Source: Shinella sp. WSJ-2 (GTDB lineage: Bacteria > Pseudomonadota > Alphaproteobacteria > Rhizobiales > Rhizobiaceae). Taken from it: DNA of 64,000 nt. The notes beneath the pieces were generated by a model that ran no database searches, was not told where the DNA came from, and saw only the letters and a program-made list of their open reading frames with translations. Positions within the stretch are counted from its first letter, which is position 1, and each line of letters starts with the position of its first letter. The position numbers and the translations under genes were made by a program. The stretch spans positions 300,526 to 364,525 of the forward strand of contig NZ_QWBU01000005.1 in assembly GCF_003432075.1 (NCBI RefSeq), given 5' to 3'. Shown here one piece after another: positions 8,388-17,766 of the stretch.

Positions 8388-9311
8388 TCAATGGCAGCGC
8401 GCAACCGCACCCGGCGTGGCGCCGTATTTCTTGCGGAACTCACGGTAGAAATAGGAGAGGTCGTTGAAGCCGCAATCGAAGGCGACGGCGGTGACGCCTT
8501 CCGACGGCTGTTCCCGCCGCGCCGTCAGCCGGGCATGCGCCAATTCCAGCCGGCGATTGAGCAGCCGGTGGCCGGGCGTTTCGCCAAGCGGCCGGAAATG
8601 CCGTTGCAGCATGCGCTCAGACACATTGAGGCGGGTGGCGAGTTCGCGCGGACCGAAGCCGGGGTCCGCCCGGTGCCGGTCGATCATCGCCAAAGCGCGC
8701 GACAGCAGGGTCTCGGTCGACGCAGCGACGCCGGCAACCCGGCTGGAATGCAGGTAGGCGCCCATCAGGCACAGGAAGGCCTCGCCAAGCTGCGCCTGCG
8801 CGCCATCCTCCAGCAGCATCTTTGCGATGACAGCGCGCATGGCGACCCAGAGCGGGTCCTCCCGCGAGATCGAAAGCCCCCCGGCACAGGCATTGCCGAA
8901 ACGGTGCACCACTTCTTCGCGCGGAATGTGCAGCGAGACCTGGTTGGAGCGCTCGCCGCGATAAAGAAAAGTCGAGGGCTTGACCGAATCGACGAGGAAC
9001 ATGTCTCCCGGCAGGAGCTCGGCCACGTGATCGCCCTGTTCGACGCGACACTGACCGGCATCCTGCACGAGCAGGAAGAAATATTCGCCGGGATCCTGCT
9101 TGATGGAGCGGGTGCTGCGGGCGACCTCGGAAGCATCGAGCGCGACGATCGCCGTATCGAACGGGCCGACGCGCCGCGTGGTCACGTCACCATTGATGAC
9201 GCCGGTGCGCCGCATGGGCTCCAGATCGAAGGAGCCGCAGACCTTGCGGATTTCCGCCTCGAGAATTTCCACTTGTACCGGCTTGTGCCCCGGTGTCATC
9301 AGCGACTGCAT
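8388..9311 (-). CDS. feaR: AraC-family transcriptional activator, FeaR-like
   Basis: A 307-residue regulator. The N-terminal half is a cupin-like sensor of the AraC_binding_2 type (DPGEYFFLLVQDAGQCRVEQG, then LLPGDMFLVDS). The C-terminal third (about 205-305) is a double helix-turn-helix with the AraC signature (AFDCGFNDLSYFYREFRKKYG). The start at 9311 follows GGGGAGGGC. It is the nearest regulator to, and lies immediately upstream of, the aldehyde dehydrogenase and amine oxidase genes, the same gene set that FeaR activates in E. coli. It may also be transcribed by read-through from the paa operon, which ends 69 bp upstream. Confidence 0.8.
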   Translation of the reverse strand: MQSLMTPGHKPVQVEILEAEIRKVCGSFDLEPMRRTGVINGDVTTRRVGPFDTAIVALDASEVARSTRSIKQDPGEYFFLLVQDAGQCRVEQGDHVAELLPGDMFLVDSVKPSTFLYRGERSNQVSLHIPREEVVHRFGNACAGGLSISREDPLWVAMRAVIAKMLLEDGAQAQLGEAFLCLMGAYLHSSRVAGVAASTETLLSRALAMIDRHRADPGFGPRELATRLNVSERMLQRHFRPLGETPGHRLLNRRLELAHARLTARREQPSEGVTAVAFDCGFNDLSYFYREFRKKYGATPGAVARCH

Positions 9312-9380
9312 TGCGCCCTCCCCGGCTCCCGCAGAATGCCTTTACTCCCAAACTATCTCATCACAGTCCGCAGCGCTTGC

Positions 9381-11441
9381 CTATCGTTCCAGTGCTGAAA
9401 AACCGCCGGCTGCCGCCGCCCGGCGCAGGCCTTCCGAGGGCGCCTCGGCAAGCCCCTCCGCCGCGAGCCGGTCGAGCACCGCCACCACATCCGCAAGCCC
9501 ACGCGCCTCGGCATAGTGCATCGGCCCGCCACGCCAGCGCGGAAAACCGTAACCGTGGATTTTCACGAGATCGATATCGGCGGCCCGAAGCGCCACACGC
9601 TCCGCCAGAATGCGCGTCGCCTCGTTGACCATCGGCAGCAGGATCGCGTCGGCGATCTCGGCTTCACTCCATGCTCGTTGCGGCCGGTCCGCCGCCTCTT
9701 CGGCGATGATCGCCGCCACGGTTTCCGAGGGTTTTGGCGCACGATCACCCGGCTGGTAATCGTACCAGCCGCCGCCGGTTTTCTGGCCGAAGCGCTGAAG
9801 CGCGCAAAGCCGCTCCGCGACGGGGGCAAAGGGTGTTTCACCCCGCTCGCGCGCCGCCTTGCGCTGGAAAGCGGCGATGTCGAGGCCACCAAGATCCTGC
9901 GCCTCGAACGGCCCCATCGGCAGGCCGAAAGCGCGCATGGCGGCATCGACCGCCGAGGGTGTCGCACCCGACAGCAGCAGGCGCTCGGCCTGGGCACGCG
10001 TCACCTTCAGGATGCGGTTGCCGATAAAACCATCGCAGATGCCGGCGCGGACGGGAATTTTCGCAAGCTGGCGGGCGAGCGCGAAGCTCGCCGCCAGAAC
10101 CTCGGGCGCCGTCGTTTCCGTCGGCACGATTTCCAGCAGCTTCATGACATGCGCCGGGCTGAAGAAATGCAGGCCGAGGAACCGTTCGGGATGGGCAATG
10201 CCGTCGCTGATCGCGCCAGGATCGAGATAGGAGGTATTCGTGGCGAGCACCGCATCCACACGGCAGACCGCCGAGAGCGTTTCGAAGACGGCGCGCTTGA
10301 CGGCGAGATCCTCGAAGACGGCCTCGATGACGAGGTCCGTATCGGCAAGCAGGCCGTAGTCATCCCCGCCTGCCACGCCCGCCATGCGCTGGTCGGCAAC
10401 CGCCTGCGTCAGGCGTCCGCGCTTAACCGAGCCGTCGTAGATCGCCTTTACATTGGCAAGCCCACGCTCGACCGCCGTGGCGTCGCGCTCGATCAACACC
10501 ACCGGCAGACCGGCATCGCGCAAGGCCGCGGCGATCCCCGCCCCCATCGTGCCGCCACCGATCACCGCAGCCGAACGGATGTCACGTGGGGTGATGCCGG
10601 CGAGTTCCGGCGGGCGGGGTGCAGCACGCTCGGCGAAGAAGACATGGCGCAGGGCTGCGGCCTGTTCGGAGCCGCGCAGAGCGAGGAAGGTTTCGCGCTC
10701 GAAGGCCATGGCCTCGGCGAAATCCGTCTCGCAGGCCTTGCGGATGGAGGCGAGCGCCCGGAGCGGCGCGATCTCGCGCTTCGCCTTGGCCGCGACGGCC
10801 TTTTCCGCGCTCTCCCAGAAACCCGCTTCGGCGGCAGGAACGGCGCGGCTCGAGATCGGCTGCGGCAGCGATTTTTCCGCAATGCCCTCAGCGAAAGCCA
10901 TAGAACCCGCGCGCAGATCCCCGTCGATGACGACATCGACAAGCCCGAGGCCTTCCGCCCTCTTCGCACCGACCGGACTGCCGCCCGTCACCAGATCGAC
11001 GGCCGCCGCCGCACCGATCAGGCGCGGCAGACGCACCGTGCCACCGGCACCGGGAATAATGCCGAGCTTCACCTCCGGTAGGCCGAGGCTGGCCGAGGAG
11101 ACGGCGACGCGATAGGCGCAGCCGAGCGCCACTTCGAGGCCGCCGCCGAGCGCGCTGCCATGGATCGCCGCGACCCACGGTTTTTTCGCCCCCTCGATAG
11201 CCGCCACGACATCCGGCAGATGCGGCGGCCGCGGCGGTTTGCCGAATTCGCTGACATCAGCCCCCGCGATGAAGGTGCGGCCTGCGCAGATCAGGACCAC
11301 GGCCTTCACCGTCGCATCCGCGTCCAGTTCCACCACCGCCTCGACAAGCGCCTGGCGCAGCGCCTGCGACAGCGCATTGACGGGCGGATTGTCGACGGTG
11401 ACGACGGCGATGGAACCTTCTCGGGCGATGGTGACGGTCAT
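9381..11441 (-). CDS. Bifunctional enoyl-CoA hydratase / 3-hydroxyacyl-CoA dehydrogenase (serves PaaF and PaaH steps)
   Basis: A 686-residue FadJ/FadB-alpha-like fusion. Residues 1 to about 185 are a crotonase domain (FIAGADVSEFG; GSALGGGLEVALGC; LPEVKLGIIPGAGGT). About 285-470 is the NAD-binding 3HCDH domain (AAVIGGGTMGAGIA; LATNTSYLDP; GLHFFSPAHVMKLLEIV). About 475-680 are two C-terminal 3HCDH repeats (GFIGNRI; YGFPRWRGGPMHYA). In this cluster no separate paaF or paaH gene is seen, so this protein is the likely supplier of the hydration and NAD-dependent oxidation of 2,3-dehydroadipyl-CoA. It is the last gene of the paaN-liv operon, just after livF. Confidence 0.85.
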   Translation of the reverse strand: MTVTIAREGSIAVVTVDNPPVNALSQALRQALVEAVVELDADATVKAVVLICAGRTFIAGADVSEFGKPPRPPHLPDVVAAIEGAKKPWVAAIHGSALGGGLEVALGCAYRVAVSSASLGLPEVKLGIIPGAGGTVRLPRLIGAAAAVDLVTGGSPVGAKRAEGLGLVDVVIDGDLRAGSMAFAEGIAEKSLPQPISSRAVPAAEAGFWESAEKAVAAKAKREIAPLRALASIRKACETDFAEAMAFERETFLALRGSEQAAALRHVFFAERAAPRPPELAGITPRDIRSAAVIGGGTMGAGIAAALRDAGLPVVLIERDATAVERGLANVKAIYDGSVKRGRLTQAVADQRMAGVAGGDDYGLLADTDLVIEAVFEDLAVKRAVFETLSAVCRVDAVLATNTSYLDPGAISDGIAHPERFLGLHFFSPAHVMKLLEIVPTETTAPEVLAASFALARQLAKIPVRAGICDGFIGNRILKVTRAQAERLLLSGATPSAVDAAMRAFGLPMGPFEAQDLGGLDIAAFQRKAARERGETPFAPVAERLCALQRFGQKTGGGWYDYQPGDRAPKPSETVAAIIAEEAADRPQRAWSEAEIADAILLPMVNEATRILAERVALRAADIDLVKIHGYGFPRWRGGPMHYAEARGLADVVAVLDRLAAEGLAEAPSEGLRRAAAAGGFSALER

Positions 11442-11445
11442 GATC

Positions 11446-12147
11446 TCAAATTCCCAGATAAGCGGCGCGGATACGTTCGTCGGCGATCAGTTCGGCGGCG
11501 GGGCCGGACATGGTGATGCGCCCCGTCTCCATGACATAACCCCGATCGGCGACGGACAGCGCGCCAAACGCATTCTGCTCGACGAGCAGCACGGTGACGC
11601 CGAGCGCCTTCATGCTTTTGACCACGTCGAAGATCTGCGCGACGAGGATCGGTGCAAGGCCCATGCTCGGTTCGTCGAGCAGCAGGCAGGAGGGTCGGGC
11701 CATCAGCGCGCGGGCAATCGCCAACATCTGCTGCTGGCCACCCGAGAGGCCGCCGGCCGCGAGGTTCCGCTTCTCCTTGAGGATGGGGAACATGACGAAG
11801 GCGTCCTGCATGTCGCGGTCCACCTTCTCGTCGGCGAAGAGATAGGCGCCGAGACGCAGGTTCTCCTCCACCGTCAGGTTGGTGAAGATCTGCCGGCCCT
11901 CGGGCGACTGGGCAAGGCCGCGCTGCACGCGACGGTGTGCTGACACCGTCGTCAGCGCCTCGCCGCGAAACAGGATGGAGCCCGCCGAAACCGGCTGGAT
12001 GCCGGAGAGGCATTTGAGCAGCGTCGTCTTGCCCGCACCATTGGCGCCGACCACCGTGACAATCTCACCGGAGGCGACATCGAGGTCGATGCCGTGCAGC
12101 ACCTCGATGCGGCCGTAGCGCGAGCGCAGTCCCTCAACCGTCAGCAT
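11446..12147 (-). CDS. livF: LivF-type ABC transporter ATP-binding protein
   Basis: A 233-residue ATPase of the branched-chain amino-acid (HAAT) family. It has Walker A (GANGAGKTT), signature LSGGQQQMLAIARAL and Walker B (CLLLDEPSMGL). The start at 12147 is chosen because it opens [12 protein letters not shown], the normal LivF N-terminus, and overlaps the livG end by 14 bp. A longer frame reaching 12207 would add an arginine-rich tail inside livG. Sandwiched between paa genes, it probably belongs to an aromatic-acid uptake system. Confidence 0.9.
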   Translation of the reverse strand: MLTVEGLRSRYGRIEVLHGIDLDVASGEIVTVVGANGAGKTTLLKCLSGIQPVSAGSILFRGEALTTVSAHRRVQRGLAQSPEGRQIFTNLTVEENLRLGAYLFADEKVDRDMQDAFVMFPILKEKRNLAAGGLSGGQQQMLAIARALMARPSCLLLDEPSMGLAPILVAQIFDVVKSMKALGVTVLLVEQNAFGALSVADRGYVMETGRITMSGPAAELIADERIRAAYLGI

Positions 12148-12919
12148 GCTTCGCCTCCGTCGCCTGGGCACCAAGATAGGCCTCGATGACACGCGGATCG
12201 CGCGCAATCGCCGCCGGCTCGCCTTCGGCGATCTTCTCGCCGTGATCGAGCACCACGATATGGTTGGAAATGCGCATGACCATCTTCATGTCGTGCTCCA
12301 CCAGCAGGATCGACACCCCTTCGGCCGCGACCTGCGCGATCAGGTGATCGATCTCCTCCGTCTCGACGGCATTGCAGCCGGCGGCGGGTTCGTCGAGCAG
12401 CAGCACGCGCGGTTTCAGCGCCAGCGCGCGGGCAATTTCCAGCCGCTTCAGCGCGCCGTAGGAGAGCGAACCCGCCTCCTGCTCGGCGGCGCGGCCAAGA
12501 CCGACGCGGTCGAGCAGCGCGCGGGCGCTGTCCTCAGATGCCTTGCTGCGGCGCCGTGCAGCGGGGAGCGAAAAGAGATCGGCAAATACCGAACCGCGCT
12601 CATGCAGATGATGGCCCACGACGGCGTTTTCCAAGACGCTCATCGATTGAAAAATCTGGAGGTTCTGGAAGGTGCGCGACAGGCCGCGGCGCGCCAGAAG
12701 ATGCGGCGGCATGCGCGTGACATCCTCTCCATCGAGCACGACGCGGCCGCGCGCCGGGGCATAGACGCCTGATATCATGTTGAACAGCGTCGTCTTGCCG
12801 GCACCGTTCGGGCCGATGACGGAGACGATCTCGCCGGGTTTCAAGGAGAAACCGACATCGTTGACGGCGCGCAGGCCGCCGAAATCAATGCCCAGGCCTT
12901 CGATCTGAAGCAGGCTCAT
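12134..12919 (-). CDS. livG: LivG-type ABC transporter ATP-binding protein
   Basis: A 261-residue ATPase with Walker A (GPNGAGKTT), the long LivG-specific insert after RTFQNLQIF, signature [14 protein letters not shown] and Walker B ([10 protein letters not shown]). The usual signature SGG is SYG here, as is common in LivG proteins. It overlaps livM by 4 bp and livF by 14 bp. Confidence 0.9.
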   Translation of the reverse strand: MSLLQIEGLGIDFGGLRAVNDVGFSLKPGEIVSVIGPNGAGKTTLFNMISGVYAPARGRVVLDGEDVTRMPPHLLARRGLSRTFQNLQIFQSMSVLENAVVGHHLHERGSVFADLFSLPAARRRSKASEDSARALLDRVGLGRAAEQEAGSLSYGALKRLEIARALALKPRVLLLDEPAAGCNAVETEEIDHLIAQVAAEGVSILLVEHDMKMVMRISNHIVVLDHGEKIAEGEPAAIARDPRVIEAYLGAQATEAKHADG

Positions 12920-13872
12920 TCTCCCCTCCCCCGGATACGGCGCGTGATGGACGGCAGAAGCCCCTCGCGCATGAAAATCATCACCAGCATCATGACGAGG
13001 CCGAGCATGAGCTGTTCGTATTCCTGGAAGATCGTCAGCACCTGCGGCAGCGTCGTCAGGATCGCGGCACCAAGAATGGCGCCGAGCACGGAACCGGCCC
13101 CGCCGAGCACCGTCATCGTGACCATCTCGATGGAATGCATGAAGCCGGCGACATCGGGCGTGATGAACTTGTTCTGCAGCGCCAGCAGCGAACCGGACAC
13201 GGAGGCATAGACCGCCGAGAGGACGAAGGCGACGAGCTTGTAATGCGCGACATCGACGCCGACCGTCCGTGCCGCGACCTCAGAACCGTGCAGGGCGCGA
13301 AGGGCGCGGCCGGTCGGGCTGTGATGGAGGTTGAGCGCGAGCCAGGCCCCCAGCACCAGCACGAAACCGGAGAAGGCATACCAGAATTCGGTATTGGACA
13401 GATCGATGCCGATGGCCTTCAGCGCGCCGCGAAGGCCGAGTTCCGGCACCGCCATGCCGTCGGGCCCGCCGGTCAGCTGCGCCTCATTGGACAGCACCAT
13501 GGAGACGAGGATGCCGAAACCGAGGCTCGCGACGGCGAGATAATAACCCTTGAGCCGCAGGATCGGCCGGCCGACGAGGAAGGCAATGCCGGCGGAAAGC
13601 GCTGCGCCAAGCAGCGCGGCAAAGGCCGGGTGCAGGCCGAGATGAACCGGCGCCAGCGCACAGGCATAGGCGCCGATGCCGGCGAAACCGGCATGTCCCA
13701 AGCTGATCTGACCGGCATAGCCGATGAGGATGACGAGGCCCGTCACCGCCAGGCCGTTGACGAAGATCAGCGATCCCACCCGGAAATAGTAGGACGACGG
13801 GAAGAAGACCGGCGCGATCGCGATGACCGCGGCGAGGATGAGGAGTGTGGTAACCTTGCTGGAGAGCCGCAT
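12916..13872 (-). CDS. livM: LivM-type ABC transporter permease
   Basis: A 318-residue HAAT permease with about nine hydrophobic segments and the conserved blocks GYAGQISLGHAGFAGIGAYA, LKGYYLAVASLGFG and LGGAGSVLGAILGAA. The start at 13872 gives MRLSSKV before the first membrane segment and lies 1 bp from the livH stop. The longer reading to 13959 overlaps livH and is rejected. It forms the membrane pore with LivH. Confidence 0.88.
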   Translation of the reverse strand: MRLSSKVTTLLILAAVIAIAPVFFPSSYYFRVGSLIFVNGLAVTGLVILIGYAGQISLGHAGFAGIGAYACALAPVHLGLHPAFAALLGAALSAGIAFLVGRPILRLKGYYLAVASLGFGILVSMVLSNEAQLTGGPDGMAVPELGLRGALKAIGIDLSNTEFWYAFSGFVLVLGAWLALNLHHSPTGRALRALHGSEVAARTVGVDVAHYKLVAFVLSAVYASVSGSLLALQNKFITPDVAGFMHSIEMVTMTVLGGAGSVLGAILGAAILTTLPQVLTIFQEYEQLMLGLVMMLVMIFMREGLLPSITRRIRGRGE

Positions 13873-13873
13873 G

Positions 13874-14746
13874 TCACACCCGATCCGTCGACTTGCGGCC
13901 GAACAGGCCCTGCGGCATGGCAAACAGCACCGCGAGGATGACGACGAAGGCCGCCGCATCCTTGTATTGCGAGCTGATGTAACCTGCCGTCATGGCTTCG
14001 AGCACACCGAGCAGCAGACCACCGACCAGCGCACCCTTGGGATTGCCCATGCCGCCGAGCATGGCGGCTGCAAAACCTTTCAGCGCCAGCGCGAGGCCGA
14101 CATCGTAGCCCGTCAGCGTCATCGGCGTCACCAACACGCCGGCGAGCGCGCCGATGGCGGCGGACATGGCGAAGGAGAGCGTCATCACATAATTGGTATT
14201 GATCCCGACCAACTGCGCGGCGATGCGGTTGTTCGCCGTCGCCAGCACCGCGCGACCGATCAGCGTGCGTGTGAAGAACAGCCAGAGACAGACGAAGACG
14301 GCGAGTGCACCGGCAATGACCCACAGGCTCTGCGGCAGGATGGTCGCGCCGCCGATCAGGATCGGCTGGTCACCGGAAAAGGCCGGGAAGCGGTGCAGCT
14401 GCTTGTCGAAGACGAGTTGCGTCGCCCCGCGGATGAAGATGGAGGCACCGATGGTGATAATGATCAACGACACCACGGGCGCGCCGCGCGCAGGCTCGAT
14501 GGCGAGCTTGTTGAGCGCCACGCCGATCCCCGCCGTCACGATGATGGCGATGAGGGCGGCGAGCGGCAGCGGCAGGCCGGCGGCATGCGCGAAGAAGGTG
14601 ATCATGCCGCCGAGCATGACGAACTCGCCCTGGGCGAAGTTCACGACGTCGGAGGCATTGTAGATGATCGTGAAGCCGAGGGCGACCAACGCATAGACCG
14701 CGCCGACCGTGATCCCGGACAGGAGAAATTGCAGGAGTTCGGGCAT
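13874..14746 (-). CDS. livH: LivH-type ABC transporter permease
   Basis: A 290-residue HAAT permease with about eight membrane segments and the family motifs ALGFTIIYNASDVVNFAQGE and GLALALKGFAAAMLGGMGN. The start at 14746 (MPELLQFLLSG) is preferred over 14767 because it matches LivH N-termini and follows a purine-rich site. It is preceded by a strong hairpin after the binding-protein gene, an arrangement usual for transport operons that make more binding protein than permease. Confidence 0.88.
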   Translation of the reverse strand: MPELLQFLLSGITVGAVYALVALGFTIIYNASDVVNFAQGEFVMLGGMITFFAHAAGLPLPLAALIAIIVTAGIGVALNKLAIEPARGAPVVSLIIITIGASIFIRGATQLVFDKQLHRFPAFSGDQPILIGGATILPQSLWVIAGALAVFVCLWLFFTRTLIGRAVLATANNRIAAQLVGINTNYVMTLSFAMSAAIGALAGVLVTPMTLTGYDVGLALALKGFAAAMLGGMGNPKGALVGGLLLGVLEAMTAGYISSQYKDAAAFVVILAVLFAMPQGLFGRKSTDRV

Positions 14747-14777
14747 GGATGCCTCCGCTTCGCGCACGACGGTATCC

Positions 14778-14808
14778 GCCGGCCCGCGCCTTAAAGACGC
14801 GGGCCGGC
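14778..14808 (-). terminator. Strong hairpin between the binding-protein gene and livH
   Basis: Perfect 11-bp inverted repeat GCCGGCCCGCG / CGCGGGCCGGC around a 9-nt loop, without a T-run. It lies directly after the stop of the binding-protein gene and before livH. It probably stabilises the upstream mRNA or partly terminates transcription. Confidence 0.6.
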
Positions 14809-14816
14809 AGGCTCGA

Positions 14817-15956
14817 TTACTCGACGATCTTCCAGCCGCCCTTTTCGATCTGCAGCATGCGGAAGGCCGAGAGGTCGAGGCCGAGGTGATCCTCGGCCGT
14901 CATGGTGACGGTGCCTGTCGTGCCGACGAGACCCTTGGTGGCTTCGATGGCGTCGCGGATATCGGACGGCTCGGCGCTGCCGGCGCGCTTCAGCGCGTCG
15001 ACAAGGATGCGCAGCGCATCGTGCGCATAGCCGCCAAAGGTCGAGACCGGCTTGCCGGTCGCCTTCTCATAGGCGTCCTTATAGGCGGTGACGACGGCGC
15101 GCTGCGGATCGCTTTCCGGCAGCAGCTTTGCGACGAGCAGTGCCGTGCCCGGCAGGCGCACGCCTTCGGCCGCTTCCGCGCCTGCCAGCTCGATGAAACC
15201 GTCAGAGGCAACGCCATGCGACTGGTAGAGCGGCAGGCCGACGGCGAGCTGGGCATAGTTGCGCGTCACGATGGCCGGTCCCTGGCCGAAGCCGGGGTTG
15301 AGCACGGCCTGGATGCCTTCCTTGCCCTTGATGTTGGTGAGCTGCGGCGTCATGTCGGCATCGGTCGGGCCGTAGGTCTCGTCGGCCAGAACCTCGATGC
15401 CGTAATCGCCGACGATGGCCTGGCACTGCTTGTGCATGGAGGCGCCGAAACCGTCCGAACCGGAGATCATGCCGATCTTGGTGATGCCGTTCTTCTTCAT
15501 GTCTTCAAAGATCTTTGCGCAGGCCATGCGGTCCGTGTGCGGCGTCTTGAAGGTATAGGACTTGACCGGATCGATGATCTCGATGGCTCCCGCCAGCGAG
15601 ATGAAGGGCACTTCCGCATCCTCGAAAACAGGAATGACGGCCATGGAGGTGCCGGTCGTCGTGCCGCCGATCACGGCGACCACTTCGTCGTCCTCGACGA
15701 GGCGGGTGGCGAAGGTGCGCGCCTTGTTCGGGTCACCGCCGTCGTCATAGATGACGAGTTGCAGCTTCTCGCCGTTGACGCCGCCTGCGGCATTGATTTC
15801 CTCGACCAGCAGCTTCAGCGTCTTGGCCTCGGGATCGCCGAGGAAGGATGCCGGGCCGGTCTCCGAGACCGTTGCGCCGATCTTGATATCGGCAAGAGCA
15901 GGCGCGGCAAGACCCAGGACGAGCGCAAGCGCGGTGGTGGTAAGCGAAAGTTTCAT
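14817..15956 (-). CDS. HAAT-family ABC transporter substrate-binding protein, probably for phenylacetate or another aromatic acid
   Basis: A 379-residue periplasmic binding protein (Peripla_BP_6, LivK-like). The start at 15956 opens a signal peptide (MKLSLTTTALALVLGLAAPALA). The mature protein begins IKIGATVSETGPASFLGDPE and shows the family blocks ETYGPTDADMTPQL and GGYAHDALRIL. It follows paaN by 48 bp and precedes livHMGF. Its place inside the paa operon, between paaN and the bifunctional beta-oxidation enzyme, makes uptake of phenylacetate or a related aromatic acid more likely than leucine. No residue visible here proves the ligand. Confidence 0.82.
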   Translation of the reverse strand: MKLSLTTTALALVLGLAAPALADIKIGATVSETGPASFLGDPEAKTLKLLVEEINAAGGVNGEKLQLVIYDDGGDPNKARTFATRLVEDDEVVAVIGGTTTGTSMAVIPVFEDAEVPFISLAGAIEIIDPVKSYTFKTPHTDRMACAKIFEDMKKNGITKIGMISGSDGFGASMHKQCQAIVGDYGIEVLADETYGPTDADMTPQLTNIKGKEGIQAVLNPGFGQGPAIVTRNYAQLAVGLPLYQSHGVASDGFIELAGAEAAEGVRLPGTALLVAKLLPESDPQRAVVTAYKDAYEKATGKPVSTFGGYAHDALRILVDALKRAGSAEPSDIRDAIEATKGLVGTTGTVTMTAEDHLGLDLSAFRMLQIEKGGWKIVE

Positions 15957-16004
15957 GTCGGTTTCTCCTCCCAACAAGACAAAGGGTTAAAACGAAAACT
16001 CCTC

Positions 16005-17666
16005 TCACGCCGCCGCTGGGCGGCGCCACATGACCACGCGGAACCGGTTGGCGACGAAAGCCGCATCCGTCAGGCTGGCATTGCCAGCCGGATTGGCACC
16101 GGTAACGTGGAAATCGCTGAAGGCAGCACTCTGGTTCACATAGATGCCGCCGGTCAGGTTGACCGAAAGATTGACGCCCGCCGTGGCAAACCGATCGGCG
16201 GCGGCGAGGATCTGCGCCTCGTCGGTGGCGTAGAGGGCCGCGGTGATCGCGCCCTTGCGCTCGGCAAGCTCGGCCGCGCGGTTCACGCCATCGACGACAT
16301 CGTCGACCGCGACGACGAAGGCGATGGGGCCGAAACGTTCTTCCGCATAGGTTTCGCCGTCTGCCGCGTCGACGGCGAGGATCAGAGGCGTTGCAGTGCG
16401 CGCCTCGCCGAGGCCCTCAATCGGCGCGGAATCGCGCACGAGACGGCCGAGCGCGCGAACGGTAGCAATGCGAGCGAGTGTCGCGGGATTGGCGATGGCG
16501 CCGCAGACGCCGGCAGCGCGGGCCGGATCGGAAAGCAGGCCATCGACGGCAGCGGCGATGCCGGATGCCACTTCGTCGAAGCTCTTGTGCCCCTCATTCG
16601 TCTTGATGCCCCCGCGCGGGACAAAAATATCCTGCGGGGCCGTGCACATCTGGCCGGAATAGAGCGAGAGCGAAAAGGCAATATTGCTGCACATGCCGGC
16701 GAAATTGTCGGTGGCGCCGATCACGATGGAATTGACGCCCGCCTCCTCGGTGTACACGTCAGCGCCGCCGGCATTTTCGCGCACCCAGGCGCCAAAACTG
16801 TTAGATCCGGTGTAATCGACGATGGCGACGGCCGGGTGCTGCACGAGGTCCTTGGTGATTTCGGAACCGGGCGCATCGGCGGCGAGCAGCACGGTATCGG
16901 CGGCAAAGCCTTCTTCCACCAGCACCTGCCTGATAATCTCGACGGTGATGGCAAGCGGAAGGATCGCGGCGGGATGCGGCTTGACGATGACGGTGTTGCC
17001 GGTGGCAAGGCTGGCGAAAAGGCCCGGATAGCTGTTCCAGGTCGGGAACGTGTTGCAACCGATGACGAGCGAGACGCCGCGCGGCACGATGCGCCAGTGC
17101 TTTTCCATGACGATGGGCTCGCCCTTGCCTTGCGGCTTGGTCCAGATCGCGGTTACCGGCGTGCGGGTCATTTCGGCATAGGCATAGGTGGCGGCTTCGA
17201 GGCCGCGATCCTGCGCATGCGGGCCACCGGCCTGAAACGCCATGGCGAAGGCCTGGCCGGTCGTATGCATGACGGCATTGGCCATCTCGAAGCTGCGCGC
17301 ATTGAGGCGGGCGAGAATCTCGAGGCAGATGCCGACACGGGTTTCCGGCGTGGCAGCGGCCCATTGCGGAGCTGCAGCACGCGAGGCCGAGACGAGCATG
17401 TCCACGGAGGCGGTGGGATAGGTGATGCCGAGAGACGGTCCGTAAGGCGAGACTTCCGCACCAACGGTGCCTTCGGAAGGATGATCGGTGAGCGCGAAGG
17501 GCTGGCCGAGACGCGCCTTGTAGGCTGCAAGGCCGTCGTCCTTGGCGGTCTCGCCATAGATCTTGCCGCTCGGCACTTCCGGATAGGCGGACCAGAAACC
17601 GCGCTTGGCGGCGGCCTGCAAGGCGGCTTCCAATGTCGGGCGATGGCGCTCGAAAAGTGCGGTCAT
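16005..17666 (-). CDS. paaN: Phenylacetic acid degradation protein PaaN (ALDH-superfamily)
   Basis: A 553-residue protein of the PaaN type (the stand-alone ALDH-like family long found in paa clusters). It has a PaaN-style N-terminal extension (GFWSAYPEVPSGKIYGE), VIGCNTFPTWNSYPG in place of the usual ALDH PWNFP block, and the catalytic-region Cys in LYSGQMCTAPQD. Its precise step is unsettled: a ring-cleavage-product aldehyde oxidation is possible, but PaaZ, encoded at 21912-23969, can do that. It is the first gene of the left-going operon and diverges from paaG across a 100-bp region containing a palindromic operator. Confidence 0.87.
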   Translation of the reverse strand: MTALFERHRPTLEAALQAAAKRGFWSAYPEVPSGKIYGETAKDDGLAAYKARLGQPFALTDHPSEGTVGAEVSPYGPSLGITYPTASVDMLVSASRAAAPQWAAATPETRVGICLEILARLNARSFEMANAVMHTTGQAFAMAFQAGGPHAQDRGLEAATYAYAEMTRTPVTAIWTKPQGKGEPIVMEKHWRIVPRGVSLVIGCNTFPTWNSYPGLFASLATGNTVIVKPHPAAILPLAITVEIIRQVLVEEGFAADTVLLAADAPGSEITKDLVQHPAVAIVDYTGSNSFGAWVRENAGGADVYTEEAGVNSIVIGATDNFAGMCSNIAFSLSLYSGQMCTAPQDIFVPRGGIKTNEGHKSFDEVASGIAAAVDGLLSDPARAAGVCGAIANPATLARIATVRALGRLVRDSAPIEGLGEARTATPLILAVDAADGETYAEERFGPIAFVVAVDDVVDGVNRAAELAERKGAITAALYATDEAQILAAADRFATAGVNLSVNLTGGIYVNQSAAFSDFHVTGANPAGNASLTDAAFVANRFRVVMWRRPAAA

Positions 17667-17696
17667 GATCTGTCCTCCCAGTCAGTGCTTTTATAA

Positions 17697-17717
17697 TTGA
17701 CTGACCGGTCGGTTTAT
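17697..17717. promoter_or_regulatory. Putative PaaR (TetR) operator in the paaN/paaG divergent promoter region
   Basis: Contains TGACTGACCGGTCGGTTTA, a near-palindrome centred on GACCGGTC. The same sequence with few changes (TAACCGACCGATCGGTTAC) lies upstream of paaJ at 29813-29833. The shared pattern is TTRACYGACCGRTCGGTT. Such palindromes with CGACCGNTCGG cores are typical TetR-family operators, and paaR, a TetR gene, is the last gene of the right-going operon that starts here. Regulation is inferred. Confidence 0.72.
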
Positions 17718-17766
17718 GCAAGAGTTTTTTTACGGTCGCCGCTGGGAAGGGCGACAGGGAGGAAAA

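Noticed and set aside
14709..17696. A 995-codon open frame on the plus strand
   Set aside because: It is the antisense shadow of the binding-protein gene and paaN; the translated sequence has no family features and both opposite-strand genes are clear.
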